Of a DNA stretch of 64,000 nucleotides, positions 17,882 to 26,436 are shown in pieces; position 1 is the first letter of the stretch; each line of letters begins with the position of its first letter. A program made the position numbers and the translations under genes. Source of the stretch: Paenibacillus sambharensis (lineage in GTDB: Bacteria; Bacillota; Bacilli; Paenibacillales; Paenibacillaceae); the NCBI RefSeq assembly GCF_003233845.1, contig NZ_QKRB01000037.1, positions 19,464 to 83,463 on the forward strand. Direction: 5' to 3'. Under the pieces are notes generated by a model. The model was not told the origin of the DNA, ran no database searches, and saw nothing but the letters and a program-made list of their open reading frames with translations.

Positions 17882-18699
17882 ACGTTATTCAGGAATTTCA
17901 GGTAGTCATTTGCTTCGCGCAGCTGCTCGAATCCTGTGATTCTGCCTTCAACCCATTCCTTCAAGCCTTCCATATCCATCATCTGCTTATGCGCTTCATT
18001 GGAATAGTCCATCCTGTGAAGCACCTCCTGCCACTGCAGGAACCTCTCTGTTGAGAAGTCGGGATGAGCGGTGAAGATGCAGTGGTCAAACAAAGGCGTC
18101 GTATCAATACATGCCAGCTGATTCTCATCAACTGTGCCATCCTTCTTCCAGGCTTCCCAGTTCAAATCGAGCGCTACAGAGGCGTCTACCGTTCCCGCCA
18201 TTAATGCCCGGATGGCATCCAGCTCTCCTCCAACATGGTCCCCATGTAGGCCAACGCCGATATCAAACCTCTGCTCCGTATAGTCCGCTTCAAACTCAAG
18301 GCCATTCTTATGCAGATGATTGATTGGAATCAACCGTGCTTGAGGAGAATCGACAGCCCCGAAGCCAATCGTCTTTCCTCTCAGTCCATCTAGACTGGTT
18401 ATACCGCTGTCCTTTCTGACAATGAAGCAGGTCTTGCGGTCTCTGTCCGTATCTCGCATAGAACCCATCTGGCACTTGCCATCCGTTCTCAGATAGGTAT
18501 CCAGCCAGGCCAGAGGAGAATTCCATGCAATGTCAATCTCCCTGTTCATCAGACCATCTACCTGTCCTTCATAATCCTTATAGAAGACACATTCGATCTC
18601 AAGCCCTTCCGCTTTGAAAAAATCAGCAATAATGCCCCAAATCACGGTAACCCTTGGATCATAGATCACGGCTCCGACCTTTATTCTATCGTTACTCAT
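17878..18699 (-). CDS. PhnD/SsuA-like periplasmic-binding fold protein without signal peptide
   Basis: This 273-residue protein has the type-2 binding-protein fold of the phosphonate/sulfonate/thiamine-precursor group (VGAVIYDPRVTVIWGIIADFF, YEGQVDGLMNREIDIAWNSP, SLDGLRGKTIGFGAVDSPQA). It begins directly with the first strand after MSNDRI: there is no signal peptide, lipobox or transporter gene nearby. The ATG has GGAGCGAG at good spacing, so truncation is not the reason. Cytosolic proteins of this fold include MqnA/MqnD and THI5, which are enzymes. I infer an intracellular enzyme or ligand sensor in the same pathway as the MetE-like and flavin proteins. Confidence 0.75.
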   Translation of the reverse strand: MSNDRIKVGAVIYDPRVTVIWGIIADFFKAEGLEIECVFYKDYEGQVDGLMNREIDIAWNSPLAWLDTYLRTDGKCQMGSMRDTDRDRKTCFIVRKDSGITSLDGLRGKTIGFGAVDSPQARLIPINHLHKNGLEFEADYTEQRFDIGVGLHGDHVGGELDAIRALMAGTVDASVALDLNWEAWKKDGTVDENQLACIDTTPLFDHCIFTAHPDFSTERFLQWQEVLHRMDYSNEAHKQMMDMEGLKEWVEGRITGFEQLREANDYLKFLNNV

Positions 18700-18724
18700 A
18701 TCGCTCGCTCCTTATTTGGTCTCT

Positions 18725-19852
18725 CTATGGAATCATCTGGCCTGTTAACGCCTTGCCAAGCCAAACCGACAGAACGTCTGCGCTTGGCGCCATAATCTGC
18801 CCTGCATAGGCATCCCTGACAAGCCGTTCCAACGGAAGCGCCTTGTTATAAGCTTTGCCTCCGCCCACTCTCATGGCAAGCCTTCCACATTCGATTGCGG
18901 CCTCCGAGGCGAATATTCTAGCCGACAGAATCCTCGCAAGCGCATCCGCTTCCCCGTTCGCACCCGCTCTGGCCGCTTCCAGCGTGATGGCTCTTGCAGC
19001 AGACGCATTCTTGTAGATATTTCCGATATGTACTTGAACGGTCTCAATGGCAGACAGGCTGCTTCCATCCGGATATTTCCTGTCCACTGCATGGCTGCTG
19101 GCCACTTCGAACATGTGCATAGCAGTGCCGCTGTATACAGCCCCAAGCCCCGTGATGAAGAATGGAGCGACCACATTAAATACCTGCTCCTGCCCCGAGC
19201 CTTCCGCCCCGATGCGGCAGGATGAGTCCAGCGTTACATCATTGACGTGCATCGGGCATGACGAGTTGCCTCTCATCCCGAGGCCGTTCCACTCTGTGAG
19301 CTCGAAGGACAGGCCTTCCGAATCCAGCGGGAACACCCAGTTGTTGATTTTCCCCTCTTCCACAGATGGCGCAAGCACGAGGTAATAGGACGCATAGGAT
19401 GCGGAGGTGACCATGCTCTTCCTGCCGTTAAACGTTGTATTGTCGCCGTTAACCTCTGCCGTCATCTCCGTTATATAAAAGTGTGTGCCTGTTCCAAATT
19501 CGCTGTAGGCTAACGCCATAAATGTACGGTTCTCTATAATGTCGGCGAAAATCCTCCTCTTCAGCTCATCGCTTCCGTGCGTGACAAGACACATCACGGC
19601 CACATTGTGCATCATATAGCACAGAGCCGTCGTGGAGCAGATCTCCGCGAATGCCAGACAAGCCTCCGCATGCTCTTCAAGTCCTTTGCCATAACCGCCG
19701 TATTCTTCAGGGATAAGGAGCTTCAGAAAGCCCTGTTCAGCCAGCTTCTCAAACGATTCTTCAGGGAACCTCGATTCCTTGTCGGTCCTGTCTGTGTAGG
19801 GCAGTATATGTGCCTTTGCAAAATCCTTGCCTTCTTGATAGACATGCTTCAT
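18725..19852 (-). CDS. Acyl-CoA dehydrogenase-like flavoprotein
   Basis: The 375-residue protein has the full acyl-CoA dehydrogenase layout: N-terminal helical domain (FPEESFEKLAEQGFLKLLIP, EEYGGYGKG), middle beta domain (FGTGTHFYITEM, GRKSMVTSA, WNGLGMRGNSS), and C-terminal helical domain ending GGGKAYNKALPLERLVRDAY. Start choice: the ATG with AAAGGAAGAG in front; longer readings have no such site. The family also contains DszC/SfnC-type flavin monooxygenases, which oxidise sulfur or nitrogen compounds and not CoA esters, and the lack of CoA ligases or hydratases nearby favours that kind of reaction. First enzyme gene after the regulator in the operon. Confidence 0.85.
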   Translation of the reverse strand: MKHVYQEGKDFAKAHILPYTDRTDKESRFPEESFEKLAEQGFLKLLIPEEYGGYGKGLEEHAEACLAFAEICSTTALCYMMHNVAVMCLVTHGSDELKRRIFADIIENRTFMALAYSEFGTGTHFYITEMTAEVNGDNTTFNGRKSMVTSASYASYYLVLAPSVEEGKINNWVFPLDSEGLSFELTEWNGLGMRGNSSCPMHVNDVTLDSSCRIGAEGSGQEQVFNVVAPFFITGLGAVYSGTAMHMFEVASSHAVDRKYPDGSSLSAIETVQVHIGNIYKNASAARAITLEAARAGANGEADALARILSARIFASEAAIECGRLAMRVGGGKAYNKALPLERLVRDAYAGQIMAPSADVLSVWLGKALTGQMIP

Positions 19853-19903
19853 AGATTCTCTTCCTTTGCTTAGTTTCGACTTATTTATAAATATTACCAT
19901 AGT

Positions 19904-20873
19904 CTATTCTTGCATTGATAGATTGTTGGAATCCGCATACTGGACGAGCAGTTCCTGGAGCTTGCTTTGAATTTGCCCGCGTACCGCTTGAGGACGCTTG
20001 ACATTCGCCTCCATGCCAAGGCCGAGGAAGAAGTGCACAGCCCAGGGCGTATAGGACGCGCTCATTCTGGTGCGGATTGTGCCTGAGCCGTCCTCCCGAA
20101 GCTCGATAGATTGGGATAGCCACAAATCCGAATGACAGCGCCTTACTCCTTCCGGCGTCAAGTCCACCTCAAGCTCCAGCGCCTCGTTATCATCCGTTCG
20201 TAGAATCCGCGTCTGAATGTCCTCCTCCGTCGTGTCCAATCGCCGGCTCTGGTCGGCCTCCTCGGACAAATCCTTTATCCGGTCTGCGCGAAACACCCGA
20301 TAATCCTCTGCCAGGAAACAGTACGCCTGACAGTACCACAATCCATTCATGGTGTATAAGCCGAGCGGCTGAATCATCCGTTCGCGGCGTGAAGCCGCTT
20401 CGTACGTGATCGTAACGACCCGCTGCTCCAGTGCAGCATCCAGCAGCTTCTTCAAAAAAGGGACAGCCAGCTCGTGCGGAGGGACCCAGAAGACGAGCCG
20501 CTGCCTCATGGATTCAATCTTCCACTTCAGCCCGCTGGACAAGTAGTGAAAAAATTTCTGCAGCGCGGTATCCACTTCATTCTCGAAGGGCAGAGCCTTA
20601 TAGTTGCGTAACGATTGGCAGGCAAAAAAAAAGCGCCATCGCCTCATGCTCCGTAAAGCTGATCGGCGGCAGCACCTTCTCCCTCAGAATGCGGTACCCG
20701 CCATTGGCACCGACCTCAGAATAAAGCGGCACCCCCAGTTCGCTTAATTCCGCCAGATCACGAATCATTGTCCGGCGCGAGACGCCGCATTCGTCGGCCA
20801 GCTCCTGTATCGTAAATACTCTGCGCTCGTTCACCAGCATAATCAATTGAATGAGCCGCTGTGCTTTGTGCAT
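19904..20873 (-). pseudogene. YafY-type HTH/WYL transcriptional regulator, frame interrupted at a T9 run
   Basis: Two overlapping frames together make one standard YafY regulator of ~320 residues. The first supplies the HTH (FTIQELADECGVSRRTMIRD, then GGYRILREKVLPPISFTEHE); the second continues from ACQSLRNYKALPFE through the WYL domain (VVTITYEAASRRERMIQPLG, LWYCQAYCFLAEDYRVFRAD). The join lies in a run of nine T in the sense strand (20623-20631); eight T would give GCG CTT TTT TTT GCC and an intact protein. It could be a real mutation, a sequencing error, or slippage at the run. The ATG at 20873 has GGGGAGGG upstream. The gene heads the MetE-like operon and faces a perfect operator. Confidence 0.85.
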
Positions 20874-20895
20874 GTGCCCTCCCCTTATTGAAATA

Positions 20896-20920
20896 AATAG
20901 TGCCAATAGTTGGCACTATT
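20896..20920. promoter_or_regulatory. Perfect 11-bp inverted repeat operator between divergent genes
   Basis: The arms AATAGTGCCAA and TTGGCACTATT are exact reverse complements with a TAG spacer. It lies 23 bases before the WYL regulator start and 45 before the imine-reductase-like start, the right place to control both. Binding by the WYL regulator is inferred from position. Confidence 0.75.
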
Positions 20921-20964
20921 ATGTCTTATGCTTATTCCCGAAGTCAATCCAAGGAGGAAACAAC

Positions 20965-21846
20965 ATGCAAAGTATTACGGTTATTGGTCTCGGGGCCATG
21001 GGTGGAGCTATCGCCCGCACGCTTCTGCAGAAGGGTTGTCATGTTACCGTATGGAACCGGTCGGGGGCCAAAGCGGAACCGCTCGTCCAGGAAGGGGCAA
21101 TCCTTGCTCCTACGGCCGCCGCTGCTGTTAGCGCCAGCACGGTGTCGGTCATCTGTGTGTCCGACTTTAAGACCTCGTATGAAATTTTGGATACGGAAGA
21201 GGTTCGGGCTGCTCTCCCAGGCCGCATTCTGCTGCAATTAAGCACAGGCAGTCCCGGGCAGGCTCGTGATCATGAAGCATGGGCCCGGAAATATGGCGCC
21301 GACTATCTTGATGGAGCCATAGCTGCATCACCAATTCAAATGGGTCAGCCTGAAGCGACCATTTTCACATCGGGCTCACTTGCCGCCTTCCAGCAGGGGG
21401 AACCGTTTCTAAAAGCTTTGGCCGGCAATGTGCCTTATTATGGCGAGCAGGTCAGCGCCGCTTCATCAATCGATCTGGCGTTCCTATCCTATTTGTTCGG
21501 TTCGTATCTTGGCCTCTTTCATGCTGCGCGCATCCTTGAGTCAGACGGCCTGCGCGTAGACGATTTCGGGACCATGCTCGCCCATATATCGCCGATGATC
21601 GGACAAGTGATCAAGCATGAAAGCGAAGTAATTCAAACCGGAGCCTACGCCCACCCGCAAAGCTCTCTCTCTATGTCTATGACATCTGTGGAGCTTCTCA
21701 TGGAACAAGCCCGTGAAGCAGGCATGAACAACGAATTTCCGGTATTTGCCCATAACCTTTTCCAGAGGGCTGTCGACAGAGGCTATGGCGAAGAAGATGT
21801 AGCCGCTCTTATTAAGATTTTACGCCCAACTAAAGATTCCCGCTGA
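20965..21846 (+). CDS. NAD(P)-dependent imine reductase-like / 3-hydroxyisobutyrate dehydrogenase family protein
   Basis: The 293-residue protein starts at the ATG behind AAGGAGGAAACAAC. The N-terminal Rossmann domain carries GLGAMGGAIA near residues 7-16 and the sequence NRSGAKAE, in which Arg and Ser favour NADPH. The second half is the all-helical dimerisation domain of the imine reductase branch (SIDLAFLSYLFGSYLGLFHA, then SLSMSMTSVELLMEQAREAG), in which the usual catalytic Lys of hydroxyacid dehydrogenases is replaced: the corresponding segment is ASSIDLAF. The divergent operator suggests control by the WYL regulator and possible relation to the MetE-like operon. A terminator follows. 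Confidence 0.82.
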   Translation: MQSITVIGLGAMGGAIARTLLQKGCHVTVWNRSGAKAEPLVQEGAILAPTAAAAVSASTVSVICVSDFKTSYEILDTEEVRAALPGRILLQLSTGSPGQARDHEAWARKYGADYLDGAIAASPIQMGQPEATIFTSGSLAAFQQGEPFLKALAGNVPYYGEQVSAASSIDLAFLSYLFGSYLGLFHAARILESDGLRVDDFGTMLAHISPMIGQVIKHESEVIQTGAYAHPQSSLSMSMTSVELLMEQAREAGMNNEFPVFAHNLFQRAVDRGYGEEDVAALIKILRPTKDSR

Positions 21847-21923
21847 GAATTAACAGTACTCCCACAAGGACAGACGTACTTCGGTTCGATTTCATCGTAA
21901 TCCCTTCCTATAAATCGTATGCC

Positions 21924-21960
21924 AAAAACCACTCCATGATGGCTGGAGTGGTTTTTGTTT
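21924..21960 (+). terminator. Intrinsic terminator
   Basis: AAAAACCACTCCA and TGGAGTGGTTTTT form a 13-bp stem with a 7-base loop and run into GTTT. It can work in both directions. Confidence 0.9.
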
Positions 21961-22005
21961 CATCATCAGCGGGGCCGCTAAGCTGGCGGATCCCCTTCAT
22001 ACCTG

Positions 22006-22842
22006 TTAACCTTTCAAAAATTGCAGCAGCGCACTGTTGAACTCCGCCGCATGGGTGGCGTTGAATCCGTGCGGGCCGCCTTTAATAACGACGAGCTGGC
22101 TGCCGGCGATCTGCTCATGTGCCCGTTGGCCGCTGATCTCAACCGGTACGATCGCATCAGCATCTCCGTGGAGGATAAGCGTAGGCACGTTGAATTTCTT
22201 TAGATCCTCGCGAAAATCCGTATAGCTGAACGCTTTAATACAATCGAGCGTTCCTTTCGGCGATGCGAAGGCCGCAATATCGCGGTTGTACAGCCGGAAC
22301 GCTTCACTAACCAGGTCTGTTCTGTCCCCTGAGGCGAAGAAATTAGTCGTGAACCCATCCATGAACGCCAGACGGTCTGCCTTCACCCCATCCAGGAACC
22401 CTTCGATCGTCGCATCGTCGAACCCGCCCTCCGGATTATCCGCAGCTTTGTAGAGGTACGGCGGGATGGCACCCGCTAGAACTGCCTTCGATATCCGTTC
22501 CGTACCGTAAGTGCCGATGTAACGCGATACTTCCCCGCCTCCCATTGAGAACCCTACCAGCGTCACCTCGCGAAGATCCAGGTGCTGAATCAGCTGCTGC
22601 AAATCCGCTGCAAACGTATCGTAGTCGTAACCGTTCCACGGCTGGGAAGACTGGCCGAACCCGCGCCGGTCATACGTGATCACACGGTAGCCGGCTTCCA
22701 CCAGGGCAGGTACCTGCTTCTCCCAAGACCTTCCGCTAAGCGGCCAGCCGTGAATCAGCACAACCGGTCTGCCTGCTCCTACATCCTCGTAGTGAAGCTC
22801 AATCGGATTGCCATTCTCATGACCAACTGTAACCTTTGGCAT
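22006..22842 (-). CDS. Alpha/beta hydrolase, non-heme chloroperoxidase-like
   Basis: The 278-residue hydrolase has the catalytic triad visible as Ser in VGFSMGGGE, Asp in LHGDADAIVP and His in GGPHGFNAT, with the oxyanion strand HGWPLSG. These match the perhydrolase/non-heme haloperoxidase group, whose natural reaction is usually ester hydrolysis. The start is the ATG eight bases after AGGAG; a GTG three codons upstream overlaps that site. It stands between two terminators/promoters without obvious partners; the adjacent serine hydrolase is in the same direction but separated by ~95 bases. Confidence 0.87.
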   Translation of the reverse strand: MPKVTVGHENGNPIELHYEDVGAGRPVVLIHGWPLSGRSWEKQVPALVEAGYRVITYDRRGFGQSSQPWNGYDYDTFAADLQQLIQHLDLREVTLVGFSMGGGEVSRYIGTYGTERISKAVLAGAIPPYLYKAADNPEGGFDDATIEGFLDGVKADRLAFMDGFTTNFFASGDRTDLVSEAFRLYNRDIAAFASPKGTLDCIKAFSYTDFREDLKKFNVPTLILHGDADAIVPVEISGQRAHEQIAGSQLVVIKGGPHGFNATHAAEFNSALLQFLKG

Positions 22843-22937
22843 TGGTATCACTCCTATTTAATTTTACAAAATTATATTGCAGGACCTTGTAGTTCAACCT
22901 TAAGCCCATAGATAGCTGGTGTCAATAATTTACTTTG

Positions 22938-25031
22938 TTAAGATTTTTTGGTTTTATCTGGCTTGAGCGTGATCTTCAATATATCGCCTGCCCGGCCGCC
23001 GAAAACGATCAACCCGTCCTCCGGCAAGATTGCAGTGTTCGTACTGGTGACGGCGGAGATATTCACCGGCATGCCATTCGCATCATAGACAGCGAAGCCG
23101 CCATGCTTCGGAACATGCACTTTCATCGTCTGGCCTGCGGCCCCCTCACCAATCTTGAACCAGCGCGCATGACCCGATGCCGGAATGGTAACAAAGGAAA
23201 CAGCTCCTTCGCAGATTGGTTTCACGGCTCCTTCGCCGATATAGATCCGGCCGTCTGCCTGCAGATATTCTACGTCGTACTTCGAGAAAAACCGCAGGTC
23301 AGTAACGTCACGCCCGTTCATGACTGGTATTTCTACAGCGTTGACAGCATGACTTTCATCCACGATTTTCGTTCCATTGGCATAACCGCCCTGCTCGTCG
23401 AATGAGATGGTCTTCATCAGGACCGCCGGGGAAAGGTAGAACGCCGAGTTTATTTTCTCGTCTACTGCATAATAGGTCTTGCCGTCCCTCTTCTTCCAGG
23501 CTTTCGCAACCGGTCGGGCCAGGGGGTTCTTCTCTAACTTCTGCCATTCGTAATAGGCGAGGACCGATTGCCCGAGGCCTGGGAACTCTAGAACACTCTT
23601 GACGCGGGCATACGTATGGCCGTTCGCCTGTTCATCAAAGCTGATAACCGTGCGCCCGTCCTTGCCGGTAAACTCACCCTCGCCGGTATATACGAAGGTT
23701 TGCCCTGGAATTATCCCGCCCAGCATACCCGGGAGGGCTACTTCTCCATTATCGATCGTAATCCGGAGTGTGGACCCTGCCGTTCCATATAAGCCGCTGT
23801 ATGCTTTCAGGCTGTCTGGCATGGCCTCTTGGACAGGAGGCGTGAACGTAACGTCCGGATGAATGGCCGGGATATCTCCTGTCTCCTTCAGGTACGTTAG
23901 CAGAATATTCGTTGCTGCAGCCGTATTATATAAGGATGATCCCCCCGAAGAAAGCAATGCAATGGAGACATCGTTGTCCGGCAGGGCAATCAGTGCCGAA
24001 TGATAGATAAGTGTATCTCCGCCCTTGGTCACCGCCTTTATTCCATAATCACCGAACGGAGCCAGGTCAACCGAGTCCCAGCCCAGCCCATAGCCGAAGA
24101 TGTTCCTCTCATCCTTGACCCAGATGCCCTTGCGGTACTCAGGCTGCTGCATCGCAGACACCGATGCTTCAGACAGCAGGTCCGGCCGGTTACCCATTAA
24201 CACGTCCGCGAACAGTGTCACTTCTTCCGCAGTCGAATATAGACCGCCAGTGCCGAGTATATTCGCGTTCTCTGCCGGCAGCTTTCCGGGTAGACTAGGA
24301 AACCGGCCTGGATACAACCGGCCACGGTTGAACTCATCCAGCGGCGTCTTCGTAGAAGTCAGTCCCAGCGGAGCACTGACCTTCTGTTCCAGAAAATCGC
24401 TGTATGGCATCCTGCTCACCCGCTCCACGAGAAGCTGCAGCAGCTGAAACCCGTCATTGGCATAGACAGAGTATTCGCCTGGCTCCGACTTCAGCTTATC
24501 CGTGCGAAGATTCTCCAGCAGCCTATCATAGTTCTCCGTATCGTTGTCATCGAACAGGATACCGTTCTTATAATGCGAGCCGTAGAGCCCTGCCGAGTGG
24601 TTCATCAGCATGCGGGGCGTAATCTGCTTGTATCTGTCATCAGCCATCTTGAAATCCGGAATATACGTCGTTAAAGGCTGGTCGATGTCCACCTTGCCGG
24701 TATCGGCCAGCATCATGGCAGCTGCGGTTACATACATCTTGCTGACCGAGCCGATGCCGAACATGGCATCCTTGGAGACGGACTTCTTATTTCCTGCTTC
24801 ATTCACTCCGAAACCGCCTGACAGGACGATTGTTCCTTCATCTCGAATGGCATACTGGACGCCGGTTACACCGTAATCATCGACGAGCGTTTCCGCCATT
24901 TCCTGCGCGACCCTTATGGTCAAATCTTCCGCTTCGCCCTTGCTTGCCTGAGCGCCAACTTCCGCCACGGGCAGCACCAGCAGCAGAGCCGCCATTACAG
25001 TTAGAGTTCTCCTCTTCCACATGTTTGTCAT
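22938..25031 (-). CDS. Secreted serine hydrolase, class C beta-lactamase/PBP4*-like, with C-terminal extension
   Basis: The 697-residue exported protein begins with a signal peptide (LTVMAALLLVLPVAEVGA). Residues ~40-390 are the beta-lactamase/transpeptidase-like fold, with the SxxK motif SVSK at 95-98 and a YAN motif in YSVYANDGFQLLQLLVERVS. The C-terminal ~300 residues (beginning near AYSGLYGTAG) are beta-rich and found in large esterase/peptidase forms of this family. Such enzymes act on D-amino-acid peptides or esters at the cell surface. The ATG lies behind AAGGAGGGAAG. It is downstream of the two-component system but separated from it by a terminator. Confidence 0.85.
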   Translation of the reverse strand: MTNMWKRRTLTVMAALLLVLPVAEVGAQASKGEAEDLTIRVAQEMAETLVDDYGVTGVQYAIRDEGTIVLSGGFGVNEAGNKKSVSKDAMFGIGSVSKMYVTAAAMMLADTGKVDIDQPLTTYIPDFKMADDRYKQITPRMLMNHSAGLYGSHYKNGILFDDNDTENYDRLLENLRTDKLKSEPGEYSVYANDGFQLLQLLVERVSRMPYSDFLEQKVSAPLGLTSTKTPLDEFNRGRLYPGRFPSLPGKLPAENANILGTGGLYSTAEEVTLFADVLMGNRPDLLSEASVSAMQQPEYRKGIWVKDERNIFGYGLGWDSVDLAPFGDYGIKAVTKGGDTLIYHSALIALPDNDVSIALLSSGGSSLYNTAAATNILLTYLKETGDIPAIHPDVTFTPPVQEAMPDSLKAYSGLYGTAGSTLRITIDNGEVALPGMLGGIIPGQTFVYTGEGEFTGKDGRTVISFDEQANGHTYARVKSVLEFPGLGQSVLAYYEWQKLEKNPLARPVAKAWKKRDGKTYYAVDEKINSAFYLSPAVLMKTISFDEQGGYANGTKIVDESHAVNAVEIPVMNGRDVTDLRFFSKYDVEYLQADGRIYIGEGAVKPICEGAVSFVTIPASGHARWFKIGEGAAGQTMKVHVPKHGGFAVYDANGMPVNISAVTSTNTAILPEDGLIVFGGRAGDILKITLKPDKTKKS

Positions 25032-25116
25032 AACTTCCTCCCTTTCCGGTTTGAGGTTCTTACTAACCTCATCATATATAGGGATGAAGGATGAGAACGG
25101 AAAATGCCCTGAAACG

Positions 25117-25155
25117 CAAAAAAGAATCCCTGAACTGCATTAAGCAGGGGATTCT
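25117..25155 (-). terminator. Terminator overlapping the end of the sensor kinase gene
   Basis: On the minus strand AAGAATCCCCTG pairs with CAGGGATTCTT (one bulge) and continues into TTTTTT. The 5' arm lies inside the last codons of the kinase. Confidence 0.85.
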
Positions 25156-26435
25156 TCTGCGCCGAACGGCAGTACGACCATATTGTCAAACATGCGGGAC
25201 TCCGTTTCAATTGTCATGTGGCCGCCGTATTTCTCACAGATCCGCTTGATATTTATCAAACCAAAACCATGATAATCCGGACTGTTTTTCCGGCTGCGCA
25301 AATCGGTTACCTCTCTGTTCACGTAATTGCGGATCCGTATGAACAGTGCCGACTCACTTGAACGGATGTGGACACGAATATGCCGGTCTTCGGCAACCTT
25401 GACCCTCTTCGAAGCCTCAATGGCATTGTCCAGCATGTTCCCCAGGACCACGCACAGGTCATAGCGCTCAATAGGCAGCTCCCGATCAAACAAATAAAGC
25501 TCCGTGTCGATTCGGATCCCGCTCCCCTGCCCGATGTTCAGGGCATTGGTCACCAGCGCATCGATTACCAGATTTCCGGTGTTAACCCTGTGATAAGCTT
25601 CTTCAATTTTGTTCAGGGTAACGCGGATATGCTCGCTTGCTTCGGCCGTCCTGCCGCGCTCAATGCATTCCGATACATACAAGAACTGCTGGTTCGTGTC
25701 ATGGATGATGCTCTTGATCTTCTTGAAGCTGTGCACCGTCTTCTCATAATTGGCGTCCTGGTAGTCCATCTGCTTCTGCAGCTGGTCGTTCTCATGCATC
25801 AGCTGAAATCTGGTGATGACCGTATCGAGGACATAGACGACGAGGACATTCAGAATGACAAAGCCGGTCACCGACAAGAAATAATGGACATTCTTCTCGC
25901 TGTAGGTCAGCAGCACATTCACCTGGTAAATGCTGATAATCGGTACGATGAGAAACAGCAGGTAATAACGGTTGTTCAGCGTATAGCTTCTGCGACTGGC
26001 GAACAAACGGATGATCTGGATAACCGCAAACATGACGATACAGCTGAAGAGAAGGAGCAGCTGCTCCGTTCCTTTGGACAATGCCGGCCTGTTCTCCGTT
26101 AAGGAAATCGATGGATCGATTACGGATACGCAGATGATGTTGACGAGCGTAAAGAGAACTGCATACAGGATGGAAAACACGACCCTCAGCCGGAGCTCCG
26201 CTTCATAGGCCTGCGACAGGCATAAGATAACGGCCAGTGCAAGCAGAGAGGACAAGATGGCATCGAGAGGCACCGACAAATACACCATATCCAGCGAGAA
26301 GAACGCGACCAGATACATCCATTTTGCCGGCTTGCTGCTTTCCTTGCCAAATACCGAATTGAAATAGAAGTTGACCTGCACGGTCATGACCAGCGCGATC
26401 CCCGCATTGAACAGCAGCAGCACAGGATCCATCAC
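25140..26435 (-). CDS. GHKL sensor histidine kinase (AgrC/LytTR-partner type)
   Basis: The 431-residue protein has seven or so membrane helices in residues 1-215, a coiled-coil dimerisation segment (RFQLMHENDQLQKQMDYQDAN region), a phospho-acceptor region with His in KSIIHDTNQQFLY, and a GHKL ATPase domain with the N-box region (CVVLGNMLDNAIEASKR) and the G-box FGLINIKRICEKYGG. It would sense an extracellular signal through its membrane domain and phosphorylate the LytTR regulator, whose stop is two bases upstream. The first codon is GTG, with ATG as the next codon; either may be used. No peptide-signal gene is seen beside it. Confidence 0.9.
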   Translation of the reverse strand: MMDPVLLLFNAGIALVMTVQVNFYFNSVFGKESSKPAKWMYLVAFFSLDMVYLSVPLDAILSSLLALAVILCLSQAYEAELRLRVVFSILYAVLFTLVNIICVSVIDPSISLTENRPALSKGTEQLLLLFSCIVMFAVIQIIRLFASRRSYTLNNRYYLLFLIVPIISIYQVNVLLTYSEKNVHYFLSVTGFVILNVLVVYVLDTVITRFQLMHENDQLQKQMDYQDANYEKTVHSFKKIKSIIHDTNQQFLYVSECIERGRTAEASEHIRVTLNKIEEAYHRVNTGNLVIDALVTNALNIGQGSGIRIDTELYLFDRELPIERYDLCVVLGNMLDNAIEASKRVKVAEDRHIRVHIRSSESALFIRIRNYVNREVTDLRSRKNSPDYHGFGLINIKRICEKYGGHMTIETESRMFDNMVVLPFGAEESPA

Positions 26436-26436
26436 T

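Noticed and set aside
25368..26102. Long open frame antisense to the sensor kinase
   Set aside because: It mirrors codon bias of the kinase gene; no start signal and no recognisable domain.
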